Source of the DNA: Orrella dioscoreae
GTDB taxonomy: Bacteria > Pseudomonadota > Gammaproteobacteria > Burkholderiales > Burkholderiaceae_B
Direction of reading: 5' to 3'
DNA length: 64,000 bases
Assembly: GCF_900089455.2 (NCBI RefSeq)
Contig: NZ_LT907988.1
Span: 248,001 to 312,000 of the forward strand
Below the pieces are notes generated by a model. The model ran no database searches. It had not been told where the DNA came from and saw only the letters and a list, made by a program, of their open reading frames with translations. A program made the translations under genes and the position numbers. Positions 41,401 through 50,375 of the stretch are shown here, piece by piece (position 1 is the stretch's first letter; each line of letters starts with the position of its first letter).

Positions 41401-43144
41401 CGTTGTTGATGTCGAGCAGGTTGGGCTTGGGGCCGATGAACGACACCAGCGACATCACCATCTGTTCACGGATGGGGTCGATGGGCGGGTTCGTGACCTG
41501 CGCGAACAGCTGGCGGAAATAGTTGTAGAAGGTCTTGGCGCGGCTCGACAGCACGGCCATGGGCGCGTCGTTGCCCATGGAGCCGATGGCTTCCTCGCCG
41601 GTGGCGGCCATGGGTTCCAGGATGAACTTGTAGTCCTCCTGGGTCCAGCCGAAGGCCTGCTGGCGGTCCAGCAGCGAGACGGCGGTGGTCGGCTCGGCGG
41701 TGTGGCGGGGCGCGGTCAGCGACTCCAGCTTCACGCGCAGGCGGTCGATCCACTGGCGGTAGGGGCGCGAGTTGGCCAGTTGCGACTTGATCTCGGCGTC
41801 GTCGATGATGCGGCCCTGTTCCAGGTCGATCAGGAACATCTTGCCGGGCTGCAGGCGCCACTTCTTGACGATGCGGTGCTCGGGCACGGGCAGCGTGCCA
41901 GCCTCCGAGGCCAGGATGACCATGTCGTCGTCGGTGACCACGTAGCGGGCGGGGCGCAGGCCGTTGCGGTCCAGCGTGGCGCCGATCTGGCGGCCATCGG
42001 TGAACGCGACGGCGGCGGGGCCGTCCCAGGGTTCCATCATGGCCGCGTGGTACTCGTAGAACGCGCGGCGGCTCTGGTCCATGCGCTCATGCTGTTCCCA
42101 GGCTTCCGGGATCATCATCATCATGGCGTGGGCCAGGGAATAGCCCGACATCGTCAGGAGTTCCAGGCAGTTGTCGAACGTGGCGGTGTCCGACTGGCCT
42201 TCATAGACGATGGGGTAGAGCTTCTTCAGGTCGTCGCCCAGCACGGCCGACTGCATCATGCCTTCACGGGCGCGCAGCCAGTTGAAGTTGCCCTTGACCG
42301 TGTTGATTTCGCCGTTGTGGGCGATCAGGCGGTAGGGGTGGGCAAGCGGCCAGGCCGGGAAGGTGTTGGTCGAGAAGCGCTGGTGCACCAGCGCCAGGGC
42401 GGACACCGTGCGGGTGTCGGCCAGGTCGCGGTAGTAGCGGCCGACCTGGTCGGCCAGCAGCAGGCCCTTGTAGACCACGGTGCGCACCGACGCCGAGGGC
42501 ACGAAGTATTCCTTGCCGTGCGCCAGGCGCATGTTCTGGATGGCGTGGCTGGCGGTCTTGCGGATGACGTAGAGCTTGCGTTCCAGCGCGTCCGGCACCA
42601 TCACGTCGGCGCCGCGGCCCACGAAGAGTTGGCGGATGACGGGTTCGCGGTCGCGCACGGTGGGCGACATGGGCATGTCGACGTCCACGGGCACGTCGCG
42701 CCAGCCCAGCACGGTCTGGCCCTCGGCCCGCACGGCGCGCTCGAGTTCCTGTTCGCAGGCCAGGCGCGAGGCGGTTTCCTTGGGCATGAACAGCATGACC
42801 ACGCCGTATTCGCCCGGGGGCGGCAGCGTCACGCCCTGGGCGGCCATTTCCTCGCGGTAGAGCGCGTCCGGGATCTGGATCAGGATGCCGGCGCCGTCGC
42901 CCATCAGCTTGTCCGCCCCCACGGCGCCCCGGTGATCCAGGTTCTCGAGGATCTTCAGGCCCTGCTGGACGATCGCGTGGCTCTTTCGGCCCTTGATATG
43001 GGCGACGAAGCCCACGCCGCAAGCGTCGTGCTCGTTGTTGGGGTGGTACAGGCCCTGGGCAGGCGGCAACCCGATGCGCGACGCATCGATGGGTTGCGCG
43101 GCAGGACGACAGGATTCGGCGGCGGGGATGATCGGTGTGGACAT
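38402..43144 (-). CDS. gltB: Glutamate synthase large subunit
   Basis: The 1580-residue subunit converts glutamine and 2-oxoglutarate to two glutamates. The ATG at 43144 has a GGAG ribosome site and predicts a 41-residue propeptide before the catalytic C42 (HDACGVGF). The amidotransferase domain covers about 42-430, a central domain follows, then the FMN barrel with the 3Fe-4S cluster [15 protein letters not shown], and the beta-helix at the C-terminus. Expression is probably nitrogen-regulated: an NtrC-like site lies upstream. Confidence 0.97.
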   Translation of the reverse strand: MSTPIIPAAESCRPAAQPIDASRIGLPPAQGLYHPNNEHDACGVGFVAHIKGRKSHAIVQQGLKILENLDHRGAVGADKLMGDGAGILIQIPDALYREEMAAQGVTLPPPGEYGVVMLFMPKETASRLACEQELERAVRAEGQTVLGWRDVPVDVDMPMSPTVRDREPVIRQLFVGRGADVMVPDALERKLYVIRKTASHAIQNMRLAHGKEYFVPSASVRTVVYKGLLLADQVGRYYRDLADTRTVSALALVHQRFSTNTFPAWPLAHPYRLIAHNGEINTVKGNFNWLRAREGMMQSAVLGDDLKKLYPIVYEGQSDTATFDNCLELLTMSGYSLAHAMMMMIPEAWEQHERMDQSRRAFYEYHAAMMEPWDGPAAVAFTDGRQIGATLDRNGLRPARYVVTDDDMVILASEAGTLPVPEHRIVKKWRLQPGKMFLIDLEQGRIIDDAEIKSQLANSRPYRQWIDRLRVKLESLTAPRHTAEPTTAVSLLDRQQAFGWTQEDYKFILEPMAATGEEAIGSMGNDAPMAVLSSRAKTFYNYFRQLFAQVTNPPIDPIREQMVMSLVSFIGPKPNLLDINNVNPPLRLEVSQPVLDLNAMAILRDISQVTHNKFRSFELDITYPVAWGREGIEARVAALCARAVDAVQSGYNVLILSDRRVDGERVAIPALLATSAIHQHLIRAGLRTATGLVVETGSVREVHHFALLAGYGAEAVHPYLALEALAEMSESPEKAVKNYIKAVGKGLNKVMSKMGISTYMSYCGAQIFEAVGLRSSLVDQYFAGTPSAIEGIGIFEVAEEALRLHRAAFGNDPVLANALDAGGEYAFRVRGEDHMWTPDSIAKLQHASRANNYRTYKEYAQLINDQSRRHLTLRGLFEFKVEPTRAISLDDVEPAKEIVKRFATGAMSLGSISTEAHSVLAAAMNRIGGKSNTGEGGEDELRYRAEMRDGDAGIKEGDTLASVLGADRIVADVPLQAGDSLRSKIKQVASGRFGVTAEYLASADQIQIKMAQGAKPGEGGQLPGHKVSEYIAKLRYSVPGVGLISPPPHHDIYSIEDLAQLIHDLKNVNPRSSISVKLVSASGVGTIATGVAKAKADHVVIAGHDGGTGASPVSSIKQVGSPWELGLAETQQTLVLNRLRSRIRVQADGQMKTGRDVVIGALLGADEFGFATAPLVVEGCIMMRKCHLNTCPVGVATQDPVLRAKFQGKPEHVVNFFFFIAEEVREIMAQLGIRKFDDLIGRADLLDMRAGIEHWKAQGLDFSRVFHQIESDAGYRQFEAQDHGLDGALDHQLIERSKPALERGEKVSFITPVRNRNRTIGAMLSGAVAARYGHDGLPDDTIHIQCNGTAGQSFGAFLAHGITMDLVGEGNDYVGKGLSGGRIIVRSPNDFRGFGPEHIIAGNTVLYGALAGEAYINGVAGERFAVRNSGAIAVVEGTGDHGCEYMTGGTVVVLGRTGRNFAAGMSGGVAYVWDPKGELADNCNLSMVELESIQALDVQQSAGAIETWHSATRGGEREPDEAILRRLVENHFRYTGSYQAREILGNWETARAKFVKVMPTEYRRALVEMYRAANPEQLVA

Positions 43145-43227
43145 GGTGCGCTCCGCGTTGGCTGCAAACGGAATGCTGCAGTGCAGGGAATGGGAAGATA
43201 CTGCGCAAGTTTGCGGCGTGCAACGGC

Positions 43228-43254
43228 AATAAATGGGGTCGTTCCCCATTTATT
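43228..43254 (-). promoter_or_regulatory. Perfect hairpin in the gltB leader/promoter
   Basis: An 11-bp perfect inverted repeat (AATAAATGGGG / CCCCATTTATT) with a 5-base loop lies 83 bp before gltB. On the minus strand the second arm is CCCC followed by an A/T-rich stretch, resembling a weak terminator, so it may be an attenuator or a protein-binding site. A second smaller palindrome, TGAGA-ATTTA-TCTCA, follows at 43258-43272. The 380-bp gap 43145-43524 contains no gene. Confidence 0.5.
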
Positions 43255-43337
43255 TGATGAGAATTTATCTCAGTAAAATAATAGGGACATAACAAAGACC
43301 CGAATGACACCAAGGTGATGCGTTGAAATGCCCGAAA

Positions 43338-43354
43338 TGCACTGCTTTGGTGCG
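43338..43354 (-). promoter_or_regulatory. NtrC-like binding site upstream of gltB
   Basis: TGCACTGCTTTGGTGCG matches the enteric NtrC pattern (GCAC, about seven bases, GTGC) closely. It lies about 195 bp before gltB, a normal activator distance. I did not find a convincing sigma-54 -24/-12 pair, so it may act otherwise or be fortuitous. Confidence 0.35.
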
Positions 43355-43479
43355 AAAAGATTCATCAGCAATACGTCCCTTATTTCTGCAGTGCATTTGT
43401 AACGTCGGTGCGGATGACCGTCAGCGGTCAGCGGCGTCGTGACAGCGCAACGCGAGGGCATGCTGGCTGGCGCAAATGA

Positions 43480-43503
43480 CAAGGCGCCCCGCAGGGCGCC
43501 TTG
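43480..43503 (-). terminator. Hairpin terminator of the RAYT-like gene
   Basis: A perfect 10-bp stem (CAAGGCGCCC / GGGCGCCTTG) with loop CGCA begins 21 bp after the stop of the minus-strand gene and is followed by TCATTTG. It probably terminates that gene. Confidence 0.55.
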
Positions 43504-43524
43504 ATCCTCGGGTGAGGGAGGCTT

Positions 43525-44229
43525 TCAGGCCTCGGTCGGTGGCAGCGGCTGCTTGCGCGGCCTTCCGCGCTGGCCGGGAGAGACCCGGCGGCTGGCGGTG
43601 TGGGTGAGCTTTTCCAGGAAAGCCGGGCTGCCCAGCGCCCATTGGCCCGACAGCGTCGCGCGGATGCGCTCGGACTGTTCGCGGGACAGGCCTTCGTGCA
43701 GGCGGCGGCGATAGTTCGCCTGCCGATCGAACGGGGTGTTGCCGCAGGACCAGTAGTCGGCGTGGTCGACCAGCCAGCTGGGCGGCGACCCCAGCAAGCC
43801 GGTGTGCGAGGCGGCCGAGGACCAGGGCCAGGCCTCGATGTCCGGCGAGCCCGATTGGCCGGGCAGCGACTCCAGCCAGACCAGCGCCGGCAGCACCCAT
43901 TGGCCGGGTTCGAGCAGCGCGGAGCGGTAGCGGCCAGCGAAGATGCGGCCGCCGCGTTGGCGCGAAGCCAGGTTGCGGCCCAGCGTTTGCATGAGACGAG
44001 GCAGGCCTTCCTCGTCGACGGGCGTGGCCAGCAGGACCACGCGGTCGATGGAAAGCACCCAGCCGTGGACCGACACGCGATGGCGCGTGGCGGCCGCGCC
44101 CAGCCAGGCGGTCAGGTCATTCAGAAGCGCGGCCGGTGCCGGCTGGTCAGGCTGCGCCAGCGGTTCGGCAAAACTGGCCTGGACCAGTTGCGGCAGGCCC
44201 GGCGCGTACAGACGAGGAAGTCTGGCCAT
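43525..44229 (-). CDS. RAYT-type (REP-associated) transposase homologue lacking catalytic residues
   Basis: The 234-residue product follows the layout of REP-associated tyrosine transposases (Y1/HUH): start MARLPRLYAPGLPQLV, core HGWVLSIDRVVLLATP, FAGRYRSALLE, GNTPFDRQANYR and the C-terminal WALGSPAFLEKL with RGRPRK. In active relatives the core reads like HAYVLMPNHVHLL; here the HUH histidines are replaced (IDRVVLL), and the segment that should carry the catalytic Tyr reads GRNLASRQ with no Tyr. It is full length and unbroken, so probably a domesticated DNA-binding protein. No flanking transposon ends are seen. The ATG at 44229 is preferred over an in-frame start 16 codons earlier. Confidence 0.8.
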   Translation of the reverse strand: MARLPRLYAPGLPQLVQASFAEPLAQPDQPAPAALLNDLTAWLGAAATRHRVSVHGWVLSIDRVVLLATPVDEEGLPRLMQTLGRNLASRQRGGRIFAGRYRSALLEPGQWVLPALVWLESLPGQSGSPDIEAWPWSSAASHTGLLGSPPSWLVDHADYWSCGNTPFDRQANYRRRLHEGLSREQSERIRATLSGQWALGSPAFLEKLTHTASRRVSPGQRGRPRKQPLPPTEA

Positions 44230-44357
44230 GGGGACGGAGAAGAGCGAGCGGATGGAAACAAGGCTGCCTGTCGGCAAAGGTTAACATCGACCCGGGGAAT
44301 GCGTAATACGTAGTGTCTCCAGTGTTGAACTTCCGCGAATCACCCCCGGGGCCCTGC

Positions 44358-45203
44358 ATGCTCGAGATCCAGAACGAACACCGCTGCTTCGGCGGCACCC
44401 AGCGCTATTACCGCCACGCTTCGCGCGAAATCGGCCTGCCGATGCGGTTTTCGGTCTACCTGCCGCCCCAGGCCGAGCAGGGGCCGGTGCCGGTGCTGTT
44501 CTACCTTGCGGGCCTGACCTGCACCGAGGAAACGTTCATGATCAAGGCGGGCGCCCAGCGCGTGGCGTCCGAACTGGGCCTGATGCTGGTGGCGCCGGAC
44601 ACCAGCCCCCGCGGCGCGGGCGTGGCCGGCGAGGACGACAGCTGGGATTTCGGCACGGGCGCGGGGTTCTACCTGGACGCCACGCAGCCCGAGTGGAACA
44701 CGCACTACCGCATGGAAAGCTACGTGGCGCGTGAACTGCCCGCCCTGGTGGCCAAGGCCTTGCCGGCCGACCTGGCGCGCGCGGGCGTGTTCGGCCACTC
44801 GATGGGCGGCCATGGCGCCCTGGTGCTGGCGCTGCGCCATCCCGACGTCTTCCGCTCCGTGTCGGCCTTTGCGCCCATCGCCGCGCCCACCCGCTGCCCG
44901 TGGGGTGAGAAGGCGTTCTCGGGCTACCTGGGCAATGACCGCGCAGCCTGGGCCGCGCATGACGCCTCGGCGTTGATGGCCGCGCGTCGCGCGCCCTTCC
45001 CGGGCGGCATCCTGGTGGACCAGGGCCTGAAGGACAACTTCCTGGCCGAGCAACTGTATCCCGAGGTCTTCGAGGAGGCCTGCCGCCAGGCCGGCCAGCC
45101 GCTGACGCTGCGCCGCCACGAGGGCTACGACCACGGCTATTACTTCATCTCCACCTTCGTGGAAGACCACCTGCGTTTCCACGCCGCGCAATTGACGGCC
45201 TGA
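44358..45203 (+). CDS. fghA: S-formylglutathione hydrolase
   Basis: A 281-residue alpha/beta-hydrolase of the esterase D family that releases formate from S-formylglutathione in formaldehyde detoxification. The nucleophile S148 lies in FGHSMGGHGA and the His in HEGYDHGYYF; LAGLTCTEETF and SWDFGTGAGFYLDAT are family marks. The ATG at 44358 gives the typical start. The usual partner, glutathione-dependent alcohol dehydrogenase, is not adjacent. Confidence 0.96.
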   Translation: MLEIQNEHRCFGGTQRYYRHASREIGLPMRFSVYLPPQAEQGPVPVLFYLAGLTCTEETFMIKAGAQRVASELGLMLVAPDTSPRGAGVAGEDDSWDFGTGAGFYLDATQPEWNTHYRMESYVARELPALVAKALPADLARAGVFGHSMGGHGALVLALRHPDVFRSVSAFAPIAAPTRCPWGEKAFSGYLGNDRAAWAAHDASALMAARRAPFPGGILVDQGLKDNFLAEQLYPEVFEEACRQAGQPLTLRRHEGYDHGYYFISTFVEDHLRFHAAQLTA

Positions 45204-45242
45204 GCGCCGGCGGACAACCCGTAACGCGAACAGGGAAAAGAC

Positions 45243-45920
45243 ATGGTGGCGCCGTTTCTGTGGATTGCCCTCCTGGCCGTGGTCCTTGCGGTGCCGGGCC
45301 TGATCATGCTGCTGTCCTCGGGCAGGCGCCGTGCCGCGCACGAACGCCGTCCCCGCCTGCGGCCGGTACGCAGGCTGATCGGCCTGCTGATGGTGCTGCT
45401 GGCGGCAGCATTGGGCCTGCTGGCGGTGTCGGTGGTGCAGTATGCGCGGCTGCTGTCCGACGCGCCTGTCGGCACCATTTCCTTCGTGCGCAACCAGCCT
45501 CAGCAGTTCATCGCCACGCTGGACCTGCCGAACGTTGGGCAGCGCACCTTCCCGCTGAATGGCGACGCCTGGCAACTGGATGCCCGCGTCGTGCGCTGGC
45601 GCCTGCCGGCCTTGCTGGCGGGCATGCCGCCGCTCTACAAGGTGGAGCGCCTGTCCGGGCGTTATGAAGACATCGACCAGGAGCGCAGCGCCCCGCGCAG
45701 CGTGCATGACCTGCGCGCGTTCCCGACCCCGGATGTCGGCGCGCTGAAGCGCCGCTTCCCTGCCTGGCTGCCGTTCGTCGACGTGCAGGTGGGCAGCGCG
45801 GCCTACCTGCCCATGCTGGACGGCGGCACCTTCCGCCTGTTCATGGATCCGCGCGGCGCGTTGTTCGCGCGGCCGGCGGATCCGAAGACGGAGGCGCTGC
45901 TGCGCGACGCGGGCTGGTAG
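45243..45920 (+). CDS. Conserved hypothetical membrane protein
   Basis: A 225-residue protein with two N-terminal membrane segments (about residues 4-25 and 43-65) and a soluble, probably periplasmic, domain of about 160 residues. I do not recognise a functional family; no catalytic motif is visible. It follows fghA by 39 bp on the same strand and may be co-transcribed. It converges with the Bug gene, leaving only 21 bp between stops. Confidence 0.75.
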   Translation: MVAPFLWIALLAVVLAVPGLIMLLSSGRRRAAHERRPRLRPVRRLIGLLMVLLAAALGLLAVSVVQYARLLSDAPVGTISFVRNQPQQFIATLDLPNVGQRTFPLNGDAWQLDARVVRWRLPALLAGMPPLYKVERLSGRYEDIDQERSAPRSVHDLRAFPTPDVGALKRRFPAWLPFVDVQVGSAAYLPMLDGGTFRLFMDPRGALFARPADPKTEALLRDAGW

Positions 45921-45941
45921 GCGGCCAGCCCCGCGCGGCGC

Positions 45942-46925
45942 TCATTGCGCCACGATGTGCTGGTCCTGGGCCAGCTTCTTGAAGCGGGCGAATTCACTGG
46001 ACAGCAGCTGGGCCAGCTCGGCCGGCGTGCCGGGCGTGGCCTGCGCGCCCTCGCGCAGGAACGACTCGCGGATCTGCGGTGTCGTCATCACCGCGTTGAT
46101 GGCCGCGTTCAGCTTCTCGACGACCGGCGCAGGGGTGCCTGCCGGCCCAAGGATTGCCCACCACGATTGGTATTCATAGCCTGGCACCGCGCTTGCCACG
46201 GTCGGCAGGTCGGGCGCGATGGGACTGGGTGCCAGGCTGGTGACGCCGATCGCCTTGATCTTGCCGGTGCGCACGGTGGGCAGCGCGGCGGGCGCGCTGG
46301 TGATGTAGACCTGGGTGCGATTGCCGATCATGTCGTTCACCGCCGGGCCGCCGCCCCGGTAGGGCACGTGCGTGATGTCCAGGCCGCCTGCCTGCGACTT
46401 CAGCAGCTCCATGCTGAACTGGTTCAGGCTGCCCGGGCCCGCCGAGGCGTAGTTGTACCTGCCTGGATTCTTGCGTATCAGCGCGACCAGTTCCGACGGG
46501 TTCCGCACCGGGAAGTCGTTGTTCACCGTCACGATGAGCGGCGCCTTGGCCAGCAGCGCCACGGGCGTGAAGTCCTTGAAGATGTCGAAAGGTGTGCTGG
46601 CCTGCGTGACGGCATTGGTGACGAAGGTCGAGGACACCAGCATCAGCGTGTGCCCGTCCGGCTGCGCGCGCGAGACGAGCGCGGCGCCCATGGTGCCGCC
46701 CGCGCCGGGCCGGTTCTCGATCACGATGGGCTGGCCGAGCGCGTCGCCCAGGTCCTTGGACATGTGCCTGGCAAAGAGGTCGTTCGAGCCGCCGGGCGGG
46801 AAGGGCACCACCAGGGTGATGGGTCCCTGGGGATAGGCCTGGGCAGCGGCAGGCGCCGCCATGGCGAAGAGGGCGAGGGGAAGTGCGGCGGTTCGCGCCG
46901 CGCGGGCAAGGAAGTGGGCTGGCAT
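45942..46925 (-). CDS. Bug-family periplasmic solute-binding protein (first copy)
   Basis: The 327-residue product has a signal peptide (about 1-29) and the Bug/TctC fold: ITLVVPFPPGGSNDLFAR, IVIENRPGAGGTMGAALV, YNYASAGPGSLNQFSMELL and THVPYRGGGPAVNDMIG. Bug proteins bind carboxylates and often have no dedicated transporter genes nearby. It follows the enolase-superfamily gene by 104 bp, so the ligand is probably a sugar acid handled by that enzyme. Confidence 0.93.
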   Translation of the reverse strand: MPAHFLARAARTAALPLALFAMAAPAAAQAYPQGPITLVVPFPPGGSNDLFARHMSKDLGDALGQPIVIENRPGAGGTMGAALVSRAQPDGHTLMLVSSTFVTNAVTQASTPFDIFKDFTPVALLAKAPLIVTVNNDFPVRNPSELVALIRKNPGRYNYASAGPGSLNQFSMELLKSQAGGLDITHVPYRGGGPAVNDMIGNRTQVYITSAPAALPTVRTGKIKAIGVTSLAPSPIAPDLPTVASAVPGYEYQSWWAILGPAGTPAPVVEKLNAAINAVMTTPQIRESFLREGAQATPGTPAELAQLLSSEFARFKKLAQDQHIVAQ

Positions 46926-47029
46926 GCGTGTCTCCTGATCGTGCCGGCAGGCCGCGATCCGCGGTGCGCACGTGTTCTTGTCATTGTGTTGCCGGGCGCC
47001 GCCTGGCGGGCCGTGGCGCCCGGCGGGAA

Positions 47030-48172
47030 TCAGATGGCGCCGGGCTGCGTGGCCAGCACGGATACGCGTTCGCGCACCTTGTACTCCTCGATGAGGCCGG
47101 GCTTGGGGTTCAGGCCCAGGCCAGGTTCCTGCGGCACGGCCAGGTAGCCGTTCTCCGGCTGGGGCACATGCGCGAAGACCGCGTTGTAGGCCATCCATTT
47201 GTGGAAGTGGTATTCCACCAGCCCGCCATTGGCGAGCCCGGCTTGCAGCGCGATGTTGTGCGGGCCGCTGCCGTTGCCGTGTCCGAGCGGGCGGTTGAAG
47301 GCCTGGGCCAGCATGCCGATGCGCAGGCCCGCGGTGTAGCCGCCGTCGTTCGTCACGTTGGGCTGCAGGATGTCGACGGCATCGTTCACCAGCAGGTCCC
47401 GCGCCGAATACTTGTGGTTCTCGGCGGCGGCGATGGGAATCGCGGTGTGGGCACGCAGTTCGCGCAACTGGCCGGGCTCGTTGTCGATGATGGGCTCTTC
47501 CAGGAAGCTGATGTTCAGCTCCTCGGTCAACTTGCACAGCCGGATGGCCTGGCCCACCGTCATGCGCGCGTTGCCGTCCATGGCAAGCTTCACGTCGGGG
47601 CCCACGGCCTCGCGCATGGCCCGCATGCGGATGTAGTCGTCGTCCGGATCGGGCACGGCCTGCCGGCCCACGGTGTTCTTCAGGAAGACATTGCCCAGTT
47701 CGGCCAGGTGCCTGGCCTCGGCGGCGAGTTCCTCCGGCGTATAGGCGGTTTCCCCGCCATAGGCGGCGCCGTGGGTGATGTAGACCGGCACCTTGTCGCG
47801 GGCGCCGCCCAGCAGCTGGTGCACGGGCACGCCCAGCGCCTTGCCGCGCAGGTCCCACAGGGCGATGTCCACCAGCGCCAGGGCGGACAGATAGGCGCGG
47901 CCCATGAAGCGGATGACCGAGTGGCGGTGGAAGCGCGCGGTCAGGCGCTCGATGTTGCGGGCGTCCTCGCCGGTGAGCAGCGGCGCGGCGTGGCGGTTGA
48001 TGAAGTCGACGATGACGGGATGGGTATAGCCGCCCATGCTGTAGCCGATGTGCCCGTCGCTGGTTTCGATTTCGACGACGAGGGCATGCTCGACATCGGG
48101 TTTCTTGCGGAAGGGGGGCGGCTGGATGGGGATGTTGGCCAGGTGATGGGCTTCGATGCGGACGATTTTCAT
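47030..48172 (-). CDS. Enolase-superfamily (mandelate racemase/muconate lactonizing) enzyme
   Basis: A 380-residue enzyme with capping domain and barrel. Metal ligands are visible: Asp in KLAMDGNARMT, Glu in SFLEEPIID and Glu in IAAAENHKY. The acid/base Asp and His fall in VDILQPN and PLGHGNGSG. At the position of the usual K-x-K pair the sequence is FLKNTVG, so the second Lys seems replaced by Thr. The reaction is probably dehydration or epimerisation of a sugar acid. The ATG at 48172 gives the family start. Confidence 0.88.
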   Translation of the reverse strand: MKIVRIEAHHLANIPIQPPPFRKKPDVEHALVVEIETSDGHIGYSMGGYTHPVIVDFINRHAAPLLTGEDARNIERLTARFHRHSVIRFMGRAYLSALALVDIALWDLRGKALGVPVHQLLGGARDKVPVYITHGAAYGGETAYTPEELAAEARHLAELGNVFLKNTVGRQAVPDPDDDYIRMRAMREAVGPDVKLAMDGNARMTVGQAIRLCKLTEELNISFLEEPIIDNEPGQLRELRAHTAIPIAAAENHKYSARDLLVNDAVDILQPNVTNDGGYTAGLRIGMLAQAFNRPLGHGNGSGPHNIALQAGLANGGLVEYHFHKWMAYNAVFAHVPQPENGYLAVPQEPGLGLNPKPGLIEEYKVRERVSVLATQPGAI

Positions 48173-48317
48173 GCGGGATGTCGCGGCGGCGCGATGCGGG
48201 TTGAACATGAACGTCAGCTTGGCCGAAGGCATCTCCCCTGTTAAGTTCAAAGATCTTGGCGATTGATGCGTTTGCTTAATCAATCGGCGGCTGCTTGCGA
48301 AGCAGGCACGCGTTTCC

Positions 48318-49241
48318 CTATGGCTCGGAGAATTCCCGCACGCGTTGCGCCAGCCGTTGCGCCGTGGGCGACAGGGGCTTGCCGCGCGACGTGACCAGCG
48401 AGATGTCGCGCACCAGCTTGGCCCCGTCGATGCGCAGCGCCCGGGTGGAGGGCGCGTGCAGCGAGCGCAGGATGGAGCGCGGCACGACGGCCGCGCCCAG
48501 GCCTGCCTCGGCCATGGCAACCAGCGTCTGCGCCTGCATGCAGTCGTATTTGCCGTTCAGGCGCACGCCGGCGCGGCGCAAGGCTTCCTCCAGCTGGCCA
48601 CGCGTCACGGAGCTGGTGTCCTGCATCAGCACCGGCATGGCGCCCAGTTCGGCCAGCGTGATGTGGTTGCGGTTGCCGGGCGCCAGCGAGCGATGCACCA
48701 GCGCGATGAAGGGGTCCGAGAACATGACCTCGAACGCGATGTCCTCGCCCACGCCCGCCACCCGCGGACCGATGCCGAAATCGACCTCGCCCGCGCGCAC
48801 CGCCTGGAACAAATCATGCGAATGCAGCTCGCGCAGATGCACCTGCACGTCGGGATAGTCCGTCTCGAAGACGGCCAGCACGCGTGGCAGCAGCGAGGCT
48901 GCCGCACTGGGCGAGCAGGCCAGTGAGACGTTGCCGCGCCGGATGTCGGTCGATTCGCGGATGCGCCGCAGGCCCAGCTGCACTTCGTCCATGGCGCGGC
49001 GGGTGCCCTTGTAGAGTTCCGCGCCTTCGTCGGTGAGCCGCACCGTGCGCGTGGTGCGGTACAGCAGCTTCAGGCCCAGCTGTTCTTCCAGCTGCTTGAT
49101 CTGGATGCTCACCGCCGATTGCGAGCGCCGCGTGCGCTCGGCCGCCTCGCGGAAACTCGAGGTCTCCGCCACCAGCATGAAAGTCTGCAACAGGCGCAGG
49201 TTGATATGGGTGACGGGGGGTGGGGGGGCGATCGGCGTCAT
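48318..49241 (-). CDS. LysR-family regulator (first)
   Basis: A 307-residue regulator with N-terminal winged helix (INLRLLQTFMLVAETSSFREAA, RSQSAVSIQIKQLEEQLG) and an effector domain (about residues 95-300). It lies between the dehydrogenase and the enolase-superfamily gene, both on the same strand, and most likely controls them or the Bug gene. Its effector is unknown. Confidence 0.92.
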   Translation of the reverse strand: MTPIAPPPPVTHINLRLLQTFMLVAETSSFREAAERTRRSQSAVSIQIKQLEEQLGLKLLYRTTRTVRLTDEGAELYKGTRRAMDEVQLGLRRIRESTDIRRGNVSLACSPSAAASLLPRVLAVFETDYPDVQVHLRELHSHDLFQAVRAGEVDFGIGPRVAGVGEDIAFEVMFSDPFIALVHRSLAPGNRNHITLAELGAMPVLMQDTSSVTRGQLEEALRRAGVRLNGKYDCMQAQTLVAMAEAGLGAAVVPRSILRSLHAPSTRALRIDGAKLVRDISLVTSRGKPLSPTAQRLAQRVREFSEP

Positions 49242-49245
49242 GCTG

Positions 49246-50169
49246 TCAGGGCACCGGGGTCAGCGCTGGCTTGCCCGCCAGCACCGCCTGCAGGTTGGCC
49301 GTTGCCAGCTCGGCCATGGCCAGCCGCGTTTCTTCGGTGGCGCTGCCGATGTGCGGGGCCAGCACCACCTGCTCCAGGGCCAGCAGGGCCGCGTTCGCGG
49401 TGGGTTCGGTCTGGAACACGTCGAGCGCCGCGGCGCCCAGGGTGCCGGCCTGCAGGGCCTGGACCAGCGCCGCCTCGTCGACGACGGAGCCGCGCGACAC
49501 GTTGACCAGCGCGCCGCGCGGTCCCAGCGCGGCCAGCACCTCGGCGTCGATGATCCCGGCGGTGCGGGCCCCGCCGGGGCAGCACACGATGAGGATGTCG
49601 CAGTCGCGCGCCATCGCGGCCAGGTTCGGGTAATAGGACAGGGCCAGACCCTGGTCGGTGGGGCCGTGATAAGCCAGCGACACCTGGAAGGGCGCCAAGC
49701 GGTCCGCGATGGCGCGCCCGATGCGGCCCAGCCCCACGATGCCCACGCGCTTGCCCGCCAGGCTCGCGCCCAGCGGGAAGGCGCCCTCTCTGTGCCAGCG
49801 GTCCGAGCGCACGAAGGCGTCGGCGGCGGGCAGCCGGCGCAGCAGGGCCAGCAGCAGGCCCACGGCCAGTTCCGCCACGGCGGTGTCGAGCACGCCAGGC
49901 GTGTGGGTGACCTGGACGCCGCGCGCACGCGCGTGGTCGACGGCGATGCCGTCGTAGCCCACGCCGCAGGTGGCGATGACGCGCAAGGCGGGCAGGCGGT
50001 CGATCAGTGCAGGGTCGACCCGCTGGTTCGAGCGGGTGACCAGGCCCTGGAAAGCGGCCCATTGCGCGTCGCTGGCCTCTTCGGGCGGAACCAGGGTGAA
50101 GTGTTGCGACAGCAGGGCGTGGGCCACGGGCGGGAAGGCGCCGATGCGCAGCAGCGCGGGCAGGCTCAT
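49246..50169 (-). CDS. D-2-hydroxyacid dehydrogenase (GhrB/GyaR type)
   Basis: A 307-residue NAD(P)-linked reductase of 2-oxo acids. The Rossmann motif is VGIVGLGRIGRAIADRL, the catalytic Arg is in VNVSRGSVVDE, the Glu in DVFQTEP and the His in LAPHIGSATEET. The ATG at 50169 begins MSLPALLRIGAF. It probably reduces or oxidises a small hydroxy acid such as glyoxylate or hydroxypyruvate. It is divergent from the second LysR gene. Confidence 0.93.
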   Translation of the reverse strand: MSLPALLRIGAFPPVAHALLSQHFTLVPPEEASDAQWAAFQGLVTRSNQRVDPALIDRLPALRVIATCGVGYDGIAVDHARARGVQVTHTPGVLDTAVAELAVGLLLALLRRLPAADAFVRSDRWHREGAFPLGASLAGKRVGIVGLGRIGRAIADRLAPFQVSLAYHGPTDQGLALSYYPNLAAMARDCDILIVCCPGGARTAGIIDAEVLAALGPRGALVNVSRGSVVDEAALVQALQAGTLGAAALDVFQTEPTANAALLALEQVVLAPHIGSATEETRLAMAELATANLQAVLAGKPALTPVP

Positions 50170-50375
50170 GTTGCAGGGTCTCCGGAAAAAAACCCACGCC
50201 GCGCTTTCGGCTGGCTGCCCCCCGAAGGGGCGCTTTTGCCTTGGGACGGCACGGAAGTTGAAGGGGCACATTGGCGCGGGCCGTGAATGTGCGTCATAGT
50301 GTGCATCCCCGGCGCGGCGCGCCGGGCAGGGGAAAAAGAAGCGCGATTCCAGGGCGACAGGAGAGGCCCCGGCAC

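Noticed and set aside
36788-43276. An open frame of 2162 codons on the plus strand across gltD and gltB
   Set aside because: It is the antisense of two certain genes; codon bias at high GC keeps that frame open. The translation is Val/Gly/His/Asp-rich with no domain.
43525-44229. Intact insertion sequence at the transposase-like gene
   Set aside because: No terminal inverted repeats or target duplication are seen, and the protein lacks catalytic residues.
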